Shown here in pieces: positions 34,325 through 44,249 of a DNA stretch of 64,000 bases (position 1 is its first letter; each line of letters opens with the position of its first letter). The notes beneath the pieces are model-generated. The model was not told the DNA's origin and made no database searches. It worked only from the letters and a program-made list of their open reading frames with translations. The translations under genes were made by a program, and so were the position numbers. Origin of the DNA: Breviolum minutum Mf 1.05b.01 (lineage: Eukaryota > Sar > Dinophyceae > Suessiales > Symbiodiniaceae); the NCBI GenBank assembly GCA_000507305.1, contig DF239644.1, forward strand, positions 133,492-197,491, read 5' to 3'.

Positions 34325-36830
34325 CTAATTGCCATCGTTGATGAGCTGACCGAAGAGTATGGCAAACCACCTACACCGAAGCAGTTGGTAGCAGCTGTTG
34401 GTGGGAAAGAGCTCCTCTCCGTGGCAGATGCTTTGACAATCCTGTCAGACCTTTGCACTCTAAATGTGAAGCCTAATACGAGGAAGCGCAAAGATGCGCC
34501 CAAGGCAGCTGCGAAGGCTGCGGCCCATCCCAGTGAAGTACTACCTGAAGAACCTGTACCACCTGAGGAAGTGAAAAACGAGAAGGAATCCATGGAGTTG
34601 GAGGATGTTGATGGCCAGGTTCCCACCGAGGAAGAAATGGCCACATGGAATATGTTCCAGAAGGAGGATCCAACCGAGCAAGAGACCCAGCCTGCGGAAG
34701 CTGCAGCTGTAGGCATTGAACGCGGAACTTCCCAGAGGTGCGGATTAACATGTCCATACTTACCCCTTTGAAAAATTTCAGTGATGTGATTGTGCTGCCT
34801 TTTGATCTATCTGGCAACCAGGTCTTTGAAGATGCTGCTTGCTGGGGCAGACAGCTCTGCGAGGAGGGTCCAAAGTTCAGGTGGAAGTTTCTTCTAGCTT
34901 TAGGCCAGGGTTTTTCATGCCATGTTGTAGTCTTCAGTGTGGTCATGTTTTCCACATGTCATGGTGGTTCATGTTTTTCCCTAATCATGGTGGTCCAAGC
35001 TGTTGACATGACATGGTGGTTCATGATGTTTTTAACACGTCATGCTAGTTCATGTCTTTTACATGTCATGGTGGTCCATGGCTTCTTACATTTCATGGTG
35101 CTTTTTTACATGTCATGGTGGTTCATGTTTTTGACATATCATGCTAGCCTATTTTCTTACATGTCATGTTTGTTTTTTCTGTATGTAAACATGAACTCAT
35201 GCAAAGAAACTTCATACTTTCATGTATTTCACTCTACTCAGGGAAGAAGCTGAGACCCCGAATCCTTTGGACGAGGAACTGCCACCAGAAGTTTCAGAGA
35301 TCGAAGCATCGCCTGCTACTACTGTTCCTGGCTTTCCTGAGCAAGCAGCGCCAGCTGTTGGAGTTGGTGGGTCCTCAGCAGACATGCCTCCCCCTGCTCC
35401 GGTGCCAAAGCCTGGGGATCCTGATTTTGTGGCTGTGCAGGAATACACTTCCACAACTTGTCGCAAGCAATGGAACCTACTGACCAGGGTTTCGAATGGG
35501 CCCAGGGCTACCCAATTTCCGGAGCTTGCCAAGCTCTTCAATGGAAACAAAGAGAACAAGTTAGCTTCCCTGAGAAGATTCATGGTCAACAATGAAGATC
35601 TTCAGGCTACAGAAGCAGCGTTCAAATTTGAACGCCAGCAGAGCCAAACTTTGACGAAGAGCCGAAAGTGCCTCACGATCACCCAGATGCGGCCGGAAGG
35701 GTGTTCTGAGTTTTTGGCCTTCAATTGAGTAGCCATGATTTTTTTGGATTCATGTGCCGCTTCTTGTTTTGAAGTGGTCCTATATGAGGATTAAGGTACT
35801 ATAGCCGCTTGCCATCTAAGGTTGAAAATTGCTGCTGCTGTAGCGAAGGGCGGCATTGCTGATCCTGACTGTCCTACAGACCCTATGTCTACGAGATACT
35901 GGGTGTACTTGGGCATGGAGGAGGAAAAAAAAGGATAAGTCAACAAGCACTGTGAGTGTTGAAGGAGCTGTGCATGGCCACAAAGCTTTGGCGGCTTTGG
36001 GTGCTGCTCAGTTGAGTTCCTTAGAAGCTGCATTACCTGCCCCTGCTGACCCCTTGGCCCTTGTTCGTTCCCAGCTGGTCGCTGCAGAGCCGTCAGCGCC
36101 TGCCTCTGCTCCGGCCACCCCAAGCTCGACGAGCGCTAGCACATTAGCTGCATTTAATTTAACGTGGTCTGATCTGTAGTTTAGATGCTCGAATCAAGAG
36201 ATGTTTTTGTATTGTTTCATTTTCAAGTGCTTCAAGTTGTGTCAGGAAAAGTGCCCAAACAAAAAGCCAAGCCAAAAGCTGCTCCGTTGTCGGAGCCTGT
36301 GTTGGCTGGAAAGACTGTTGCTGAGAAGGTTGCCTTGGTACGTGGGAAACTCATTATTATGTTAGAGCAAAGTGTATTGCAAAGACTTGTGTTTTTGCTT
36401 TGTATGCCAAAACAGAGGATGCCTGCAAGACTCTTGACGGCCACATTGGTTAAGCTGACCAAGTTCTTCCAAAAGTTGGGGGCTTATCATCTTTTCTTTT
36501 CTGCATGCTCTCATTTTGAAAAAAGGCGGTTTTGTGTAGATAATGCTTGTACGTTGACAGACAAAAGTTCTTGAAAAGGTCGCCACCTGAAGATGAAGCT
36601 GGTCTTGCTTCATTTCTCGCTGACTGCAAGGAGATTGTTGGTACCCAAGATTGTTGCCTGCATCATGTTTGAAAAAAATACACCAAAAACTTTTTAGATA
36701 GACACAGTAATATCATGTGTATACACACCACTGGATATATGAGGTGGCCGCTGCTGGCTTTGATCGTGCTCAATGCTCGGCGCTCGCAAAGGAGTTGAAG
36801 AAGTCCATCTTGCCTAATTGAAATTGATTT
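34325..36830 (+). CDS. DPDF-type dinoflagellate family gene, multi-exon
   Basis: Exon 1 (about 34325-34735) reads IAIVDELTEEYGKPPTPK, ELLSVADALTILSDLC, a basic Ala-rich part and an acidic Glu-rich part. After an intron containing a minisatellite, exon EEAETPNPLDEELPPEVS starts at 35241 behind CTCAG. It is Pro-rich and then has the conserved block KPGDPDFVAVQEYTST, CRKQWNLLTRVSNGPRA and FPELAKLFNGNKENKLAS. AAVAKGGIADPDCPTDP and STRYWVYLGMEEEKK follow from about 35830, then a Ser/Ala/Pro region to 36176, VPKQKAKPKAAPLSEPV (36249) and YEVAAAGFDRAQCSALAK to 36820. An A8 run at 35925-35932 shifts the frame where A7 would not. Role unknown. Confidence 0.5.
34925..35175. repeat. CATGTCATGGTGGTTCATG minisatellite, intron copy 2
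   Basis: Units such as CACATGTCATGGTGGTTCAT and ACATATCATGCTAG recur about ten times between two exons of the surrounding gene. They are clearly related to the array at 30450-30775 but more diverged. Confidence 0.88.
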
Positions 36831-36867
36831 TATAATTCAATGCATTCTTTGTTTTTTGATGCTTGCC

Positions 36868-39054
36868 AGGGGATTTTTGCTGAGTGCCATTCGCACCAAC
36901 CTTGGTTGGCATTGGCTGGGTCTTGTGTGATTGCTGCGTTAGCGATCGTATGTGGAGACCATGGGAGTGATTGGCGTAGATGAACCTGTCAATTCGATGG
37001 AGCCAGCAAAAAAAAGAAACAATTTAGTAAGTGCTGCCAACTGTTTGAACTGCTGGGGCACTAAGCGCTGAAGACCACATGGGTAGGTTGATCTTGCAAC
37101 TCCAGGCACACCATGGAAAAGACCCCTCGATGGGACGTGCAAACCTGATATTTAATTTTTGGGTCGGTCTTCATCAACCCAACTCAAAACCCCATTGTCT
37201 TTTCAATGAGTTTAGCGGCGGAAATTGGCTTTGGTGGTGCCACGCTGGCTGCAGCCCAACGGATTGGGCAAAGCTACGGTTCTGCTGTTTTCTCGTCCTG
37301 CCCCCAGATTATAATGTTTTCTTGCTCACTTTTTTGGTTTGCCTGTGCTGAGGCAACAAGCTTCGGATGAGAGAGTTCACAAGCGATTGGTTTCCACCAA
37401 CCTTGCTTTCAAAGATTTAGTTTCATGGCATCATGTCCCTGTGCTTGAGGATGAGAAAACAGTCATCAAACCCTTGCCTTTGATTTTGCCTACTGCAATG
37501 GCATGCTGCCCAGTTTCTTGTTGACCACTACTTGCAAAGTTACTTGATGGGATGTGCTTTTCTATCTTTTCTGCTTCATGTTACTTGTATCTAAGGTCAA
37601 AACTTTGGTGCAGTGTGGTCACAGGGATGTCCTTGGCCAAGCTGACAATGACCTGTGGACTCTCTATGTCCAAAATCTTGGTGTGAACAAACCTGATGGT
37701 GAGGTCATACCCATCAGTGTTTATGGAGATGAAGTCCAAGTTTTGGACAACAAGTTGTACATGTGCAAAAACTGGATGTCTGAAGTGACCCCATGCAGTA
37801 CCAACTCAAAGGCTTCTCGGTTTCTGGTGGGCTTAGTGCCTGCAACCATGTATGTCATGGAGGACAAGGTGAATGTCACGTTGCAGGTATTGTTAAGATG
37901 TGTAGTCCGTGACTTCAATGCCTTACGTGATGGGGTGGAAGGTCTTAAAGGAGCTGTGACGTCAATCCGTGGTGATTGGAAATTTTTAGTCCAATCACTT
38001 CCCCTCAAATTCTCGTACTCTACAAACAGAATCTGTTTCAAATGCCGTGCGACAAAGAACATGGAGTGTCCCTTTACTGACCTTTCAGAGGATGCACTTT
38101 GGCGTACAAGTGCCAATGCTGAGCCAGTATGGTTTAAAGTTTAAAGTGCCTGCCCTTGCAGAGCTTCCTGGATTCTCCATGGATCTTGTGTCCCTTGATG
38201 TACTTCATGTTTATCATTTGGGCGTTGCAAGAGACATTGTTGCCAGCACTCTGGTGCTCCTGCTGAAAACAACATTGATACCAGGCATTTCAGCACCTTG
38301 CTTCAAGAAACTTAACTCTTACATTTGGTTTTTAATTATTTGTGATTTTTTTTGGAATTTCATTGTATCCAACTGAGGTAAAAGCCCGCGTGTTAAATGC
38401 CTCCCGGATCATTCGGCCATGGGCCCATGCGAATAGCAAGTACAAGTTCCCAGCTCGGTGGAACTTGAACAGAAACCGATTGAGTCTTAAAACTTGGAAA
38501 TTTTGGCACTATCTGGGAAAAGGATGGCATTGCATAGCGCTTATGATTTTTTTTGGAAGATTTTTTGGCCAACAAAGAATTTGATCCAGAAATCAAAAGT
38601 CTTGTGTGGTCTGGCAACCATGTCATGAGTGTCCTCCAAACAGCAAAAGAAGAGCGTGGTATGATTCTGCCACGGGGCATGAAGGAAGAGGTTCAAATCA
38701 TGGGGGCATACCATCGGCTTTTAAGTGGCGCTCAATCGGAAATAAGATGGCCACTTAGCGTACAAGTTGTGGAACGCACGTCCTAAACTACACATGACGT
38801 GTCATATTTTGGACGTTGGCACTGGTCGGAACCCTACATCCCAAGCCACATGGATGAATGAAGATTGGGTGAAAGCAATCAGCACACTGGCCAAAAAGAC
38901 CCATGCAAAAAAAAAACACCATTCAACGCTTCTGAGATATAGCGCAGGACAGTCATTCTGTTGCGTGCGCAAATGTTTGCGCGATATCTCTTGCTTTGCC
39001 TGGTTTTTTCTGTTATTCAGGACTGAAACAACTTGTGGAGAAGTTGAAGCCTAA
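36868..39054 (+). pseudogene. Dinoflagellate transposase-like gene (ICFKC family)
   Basis: Plus-strand exons in order: SDERVHKRLVSTNLAFKD with EDEKTVIKPLPLILPTAM (37364-37500); a long exon at 37590-38140 with ISVYGDEVQVLDNKLYMC, SIRGDWKFLVQSLPLKF, ICFKCRATKNMECPFTD and SEDALWRTSANAEPVWF; then AELPGFSMDLVSLDVLHV and YHLGVARDIVASTLVLL (38157-38262); VKARVLNASRIIRPWAH (38376); FDPEIKSLVWSGNHVMSV (38579); WNARPKLHMTCHILD and ATWMNEDWVKAISTLAKK (38769-38905). The Cys pair followed by a D-x-x-H-x-x-x-LGVAR segment recalls Tnp2-like transposases; the assignment is inference. A 7-bp duplication TTTAAAG (38133-38146) breaks the frame. Exons at 36871 and 37219 may belong here or to the previous gene. 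Confidence 0.6.
38133..38146. repeat. Frame-breaking 7-bp duplication TTTAAAGTTTAAAG
   Basis: Removing one copy restores EPVWF-KVPALAELPGF as a continuous reading frame. With both copies, a TAA follows immediately. Confidence 0.85.
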
Positions 39055-39144
39055 CAATTTAAGGCCTTAGGTGTTGTGGGGACCTCGTTGTCGGGACCTC
39101 AGTTTCAACACCTGGTAGATCACATGTCAGGTCATGGCAATGGA

Positions 39145-39260
39145 ATTTTTCAATTATATCATGTCATGTCATGTCATATCATGTCATGTTGTTTGGTATT
39201 CAAATTTGTTCATGTCATGTTTTAAAAAGTCACACCATGCTCATGTTGGCTCATGCATGC
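39145..39260. repeat. CATGTCATGTCATGTCATAT array, copy 3
   Basis: ATGTC units run in tandem around 39158-39190, followed by looser CATG-rich sequence. The array shares its motif with those at 30.45 and 34.93 kb, and it lies just after the last exon-like segment of the transposase-like gene. Confidence 0.8.
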
Positions 39261-39717
39261 TACTTGTTTGTACATAGTATGTTTATATTCATTCATGTTC
39301 TTACAGGTCTTGGCCCCAGTCAAAACAGTTGTTGTGCTTTTTGTGACGCATGTCGTTTTTCCCAGGCCAAACTAGTGTGGGAGAGCAGTGAAGGGCGCTA
39401 CTCGTGTGTGCGCGCAGTGAAAAAGCTGCTGTTGGCGTGCTGGGATCAAGTAATCCTTTAGTGGACATATGAAGTTTTAGGAAGGGCTTCTTACCATCAG
39501 GGGTTTTCATGATGAAATGTGCAAATCGCCGGGCTTTCATGATGAAATGCATCTCTCGGATATGAGGTTTCATCTTATAGATAGAAAATCACCTGTCTAA
39601 TTACACCAGCGTAGACCCCAAACAGTTTACAGTAAGCAAATTTAGATTGAAACCCGTGATTTTGATTTCTGAATGTTTTTGTCTAGATGCGGCCACACCA
39701 ACCAACACCCGCACCCC

Positions 39718-39795
39718 ACTATGAAGGGAGACAACCGGNACACCCACCCCCCAGATGAAGGGAGACAACCGGAGACAACGGGAGACAAGACCACT
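39718..39795. repeat. GAAGGGAGACAACCGG repeats with one undetermined base
   Basis: ATGAAGGGAGACAACCGG occurs at 39721 and 39754, followed by AGACAACGGGAGACAA. The only ambiguous base of the window (N, 39739) falls inside the first unit, suggesting an assembly or polishing problem in the repeat. Confidence 0.8.
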
Positions 39796-40269
39796 TGCGA
39801 GCCCAAGAAGCCGACCACACCAACCAACACCAAGGCGGCCAGATCTAAAGTTGCATTAAGAACCCCAACAGTAAACTGTTTGGGGAAAAATAGATTGTTA
39901 GACAGGATTTTGTCTAACCTGATCTACAGGGTAGATTCATACATTTTTGTTTACCCCGCTGTAGCGAAACGCACATTGTCACATTTGGGAATGCACGGCG
40001 CTGTGGTGTGACGCACTTTGTGCTTTGGTGGATGAACCCTGCAGGAATCGGTGTGTCGATCGCGCGAAATTAACTGTGGCGAAACGCAAATTTTCAGCTC
40101 GATCCAGGGATGGCCATTCCTGACCACCGGCGTTTCATGGTGATGTTAGTTATTTTGCATTGACTTCTATGGCTGGTTCCACTTGTAGGAGGTTTTGCTA
40201 AGCATCTGGGGTTTTGGGCCCCAGCACATTTACAAGAGCTACTGACTGATGCCAGCAGCCACTCCCAAC

Positions 40270-40400
40270 TTTGTTCTGGAGGACACTCTGTGCATCCATT
40301 GTTTGTTCTAGAGAATGCTTGTGCACCCTTAGACTTTATTCTGGAGAACTCTTGCGCAGGGATGATGATGTTTGTTCTGGAGAACTGTTGTGGAGCCAAC
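40270..40400. repeat. TTGTTCTGGAGAAC repeat, four units
   Basis: TTGTTCTGGAGGAC, TTGTTCTAGAGAAT, TTATTCTGGAGAAC and TTGTTCTGGAGAAC start near 40270, 40302, 40335 and 40370, about 30-35 bases apart. The core GTTCTNGAGAAC is itself palindromic. Confidence 0.75.
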
Positions 40401-42609
40401 ATGCATGCTGATGCACTGCGGAAGAAAAAAGAAAACCTTTCAGAGAAGCTTCTCGTGAAAGGTTTTCCATATCAAATTACATGCTTTGTTCGTTCAGTAT
40501 ACAAAAATATTGATACTTACATATACTTACTTATCTTCTTAACGTGTCTAGGATCTTCTATAGGTGTGATGTTTTTTTGGGGGTGGTTCATGTTTTTGCT
40601 CGCTCCGACCGACTGCGCACCGGCGGTGGGTCCTCCAGAAACAAAAACAGTCTGAAGCTCAGCCTTCAAATAAAATTAGTCTTTGATGGGATATGGCATT
40701 TGATTGTTTTTTAGGGCCAGGTATATCACTTCACCGGGAATTTGTTTTTTAAGGAAAACAAGTTTTTTCGGACCCACCCCGAAGCACGGCGATTGGCAAA
40801 AAGGTTCCGGGCATGGCCAAGAAAACCTCGGCTTGGTCAGGCTGGGGCCCAAAATGTGTCCAAGGATCTGGGATTTTGGATTTGAAACTATTTGGATTTT
40901 GGATTGCTCCCGAGATTTTGGATTTTGGAATGTTTTCCTTTTAACCCTCGGGCCGGTTGGTGGCTATATCGTTGAAAACCGTAACTGTGCAGACCTCATC
41001 CGCACTGGGTGGGTTGCGAGGAGTTTATCCATTAAATAGACATCACACACTGGAAGTTGCAGTTTGATACCCCTTGAAATGGAAAAATACGATGTGGGTA
41101 TTTTCCGGCAATTGACCGGAAAAACATGTTTTTTTTAATCATGTTTTGATTCCAGAATGATTCGTCACTGCATAGTCCAGGCTTCAAAAAACGTTTCGTA
41201 TCATGTTGTTGCAATTTTTGTCAGGTCTGGATGTTGACATATCATATAAAATCCAAACCGGTTTGATACATCCTTGCATTTTGGGCTCGCGATGAAGCCA
41301 TTTGGCGTGGTTTTTGGTGGTCTAGTTGGAGGCCTGGTGCCATGTTTGAAAAATCCTTCCCAAACCCAAGTGGATCATGAAATCTCCATTCAGTTTCGAA
41401 ATACCTGTAAAACTTCAACACTGTATACAAGGTTGCAGTTATACAGTGTGAAGATGTTTGAAGTTCCATTTGTTCATCCATGTGAATCTAAACAAACAAA
41501 TTTCAAAAAATGGTGGTATGTTCCCGGAATGGTAGCTCCATCATCTTTATTTTCACCACACCGCGCCATCCCTGCCAGGCCAGGCAACTCCAACTTTGAT
41601 TCCTACCTTCGGGTCAAGGCCTGGGAGTTCGACAAAAAATCCACAAAAAATCCACACAAAAAAAAACATGTGGCAGGTCCAAACTTGCGATGTCGAGTCA
41701 GGCCTAGATTTTTTTTGATCTGGGAGTTCAACCATGCAATGTTTGTGCTATTGAATAGATGAATAGGAAGTGGAGCCATCCCGGTCAAGAAGCCCTTCAC
41801 GAATGGTTCCACTCTTACCTTTGCCTTTGTTTCCCATTTCGCTGCCACAAATCTTTGCTGGATTTTCCAATCCAAAAGGTGAAAGATGATGGTCAACGCA
41901 CACCATATCGCCGGCAGGCACACACACATTTCAGTTGAAACATTTGAAACCATCTGTCATTTTTTTCAACAACATCACACTATCATGCTTGCAGAACGCT
42001 CGCGTGGATTGGTCAGATTGGTCTCCAGTGTCAAGTTCTCAGCATCTGTGGTTTTCTTTTGCAGAGAGATGGATTGATAGATAGATACATAGTGAAACTT
42101 ATACACTTATACCTATATATTTCAAATAATATATTTATCCAAATATGTATAAGTTTAACTTCACAGAATGCACGGCATATATGTATATATGTATTTATTG
42201 ATACTTGACATATTCTTTAAAATATAAGTCTATTATACTGAAATATGTGCTGCGGCGCCCAAGGACATGTGGTATCATGACTTACGTTCAAAACCCAGCA
42301 TCTCGAGTCAACTCTGGTCGGGACTTGGATTTTGGTGATGGATGCATTGATCCTGAAGACTTTTTGATGCACAAAATATCCTTGTGAAGTTACTTCATTT
42401 GTGCCAAACCACTCGACCTGTTTGAGAAAAGGAATGGAATCATGATCGGCTCGACATGGGTACAATTGGTGCTACCATTGCCGGGGTCTAAATTTGGAGA
42501 GAATGGTAATTTAGGAAACCTCATAGCGTGTGTTTTCAATCATTGAGGAACACCATATCCAACTCCAAGCCTTTGCTTCCTGCGTTATGAAAACTGCCAA
42601 CGTCTCAGT

Positions 42610-42852
42610 TTTAGTAATTCCCTTAGTGACCAATCTCTGCAAAATGAAAAAACGATCATACCGTCTACCGCCCAGGTCAACAACTATGTCTCTCAGCAGG
42701 ATTCGCTTTCAGTTGCTCCGGCCGAAACCTTGCGCAAAGCTGCAAGGATGATGGAACTGGCAGTGAGGAGTTTGGATAATGAAGAGTTTGATTTAAACTT
42801 TTTGAAAGAAGTGGGTCTCAGCGATGATCTTTCCTCTTCACCGGAAAGATGA
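42610..42852 (+). CDS. Probable upstream exon, acidic helical segment
   Basis: After CGTCTCAG the frame FSNSLSDQSLQNEKTIIP ... AETLRKAARMMELAVRSL, NEEFDLNFLKEVGLSDDL runs 80 codons to TGA at 42850. Composition is clearly coding. It lies 1.4 kb upstream of methyltransferase motif I on the same strand, so it may encode part of an N-terminal region of that gene or a separate small gene. No domain is recognised. Confidence 0.5.
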   Translation, partial: FSNSLSDQSLQNEKTIIPSTAQVNNYVSQQDSLSVAPAETLRKAARMMELAVRSLDNEEFDLNFLKEVGLSDDLSSSPER

Positions 42853-42873
42853 AACAGCTTTCCTAATGCTTAG

Positions 42874-43992
42874 ATCAACAAGTACATAGAGGGCGAAGTG
42901 TACCAAACATACTTCAAATCAGGATGTTCGCTTGGGGGCAAGTGGAAAATGCGTATGGAAGTCCAAACGATGAATGACACATTAGGGTTTGCATGTTTTT
43001 CAGCTTCAGCACCCTACATGTTTCCGCCAGTATGAAATGTTTCCTGATTTTTAGCATTTTTGGGCCCACAGATCTTCATAGCGTAGTGGAGATGTCCCTT
43101 CCCGATATCGATGGACTTAGTGAGCTATGACCTCAGTGATATTATTCCATTTCGCTTGCTCAGTTGATATCAAATATATTATTAGCATCAAATTGCCTCC
43201 CCCGCTTCGTCCCAGTTGTGATGGTGATGCGCGGGGCTTGCCATTTGGGAAGCCAGTGAAGAAGGCCAACCGAATGATGTTGACATGAAACAATTGAAGT
43301 TTTCCGGGTAAGAATCTTGATGTATGTTGATTCAAACACTTCCTGGCCAGGGCGATCGAAATCCAAAGTTTGGGGGGCTCGTTGGTGGAAAGGTTTGTTC
43401 CTTGAAACCTCGATGCTGGCCCCTCCGTGCATGGAAGAAATTGTCCATCACATTGGTTTCTTGATTGTATGTAGCCCATATTCACTTGCTTTGGAATGTA
43501 TGCAGCTCTAGTTTCTCAGTGTATGGTGGTTAGCAAACAATGCTCTCAGGTTACAAAAAAACCAAAGCGTGGCGATCGTGTTCCGAAGAAAGGACAGATC
43601 TGCAAAGGAAAGTTCGTCAAGTTGCGATCATTCGGTACTCTGCGTGGGGAACCTACTGACTCACTAATTTATCCTGCTCCCCATTCACTGATCCCTGAGC
43701 CCACAACGGTTTCCAAGGTGTTTTTGGGGCTACCCAAAGCGCCAATGTGCGGTACCTCTCAGTTCGCGGCTCTCGAGACCGCATCAATCCAATGAGTGAT
43801 GATGAATGCTTCGATTTGAATTTGATAAGCAACCTACACTTGGAAATTTGATTCCCTGTTGCAGGATTTCAGTACACAGATTCACTACTGGCGGGAATAT
43901 CGTGATGAGTGTGACCGTCTTGATCTTCCCTATGCAAGACATGTCACCGCTGCATGTGCCGAGCACATTGCAGGCAGGGGCCCCAACCAATG
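42874..43992 (+). CDS. Probable upstream exons of the methyltransferase gene
   Basis: Plus-strand coding-like exons follow one another: YIEGEVYQTYFKSGCSLGG with KWKMRMEVQTMNDTL (42883-42981), DLHSVVEMSLPDIDGLS (43072), SKVWGARWWKGLFLETSM and CMEEIVHHIGF (43360-43465), KRGDRVPKKGQICKGKF (43564) and FSTQIHYWREYRDECDRL with PYARHVTAACAEHIAGRG (43868-43987, after TTGCAG at 43859-43864). They could form an N-terminal regulatory region before the catalytic domain. The WGARWWKG segment is reminiscent of chromatin-reader folds but too short to assign. Exon junctions are not established. Confidence 0.4.
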
Positions 43993-44249
43993 AGCCGATG
44001 ATATTAAAAAGTTGGATGTGATATGGCTTTTGATTTTTTGTTTCTTCATGGGTGATATTGATTACCCCTGAGGCCTCCCTCCCAATTGGAGCAGCCCAGT
44101 AGTTGGTTCTGTGAAATGTCCGGTGACCACATGCTTGAAGTGGATGCCGGCCCCTGAGGACCTGAACACATTAATATCGATCACTTGGGTGCATGTGTTA
44201 TGTGTGTTTATCCCAAACTTTTATTCTATTGCCCGGCCCTGTCATGCAG

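Larger units (their letters stand above)
39460..42600. other. No supported gene
   Basis: Open frames up to 162 codons occur (41274-41762) but lack conserved blocks or coding composition I can defend. Local repeats are listed separately. TA-rich tracts with ATATATGTATATATG lie at 42110-42200. Confidence 0.45.

Noticed and set aside
41274..41762. 162-codon plus-strand open frame as a gene
   Set aside because: No conserved block, no splice context, and unconvincing composition. Left unannotated.
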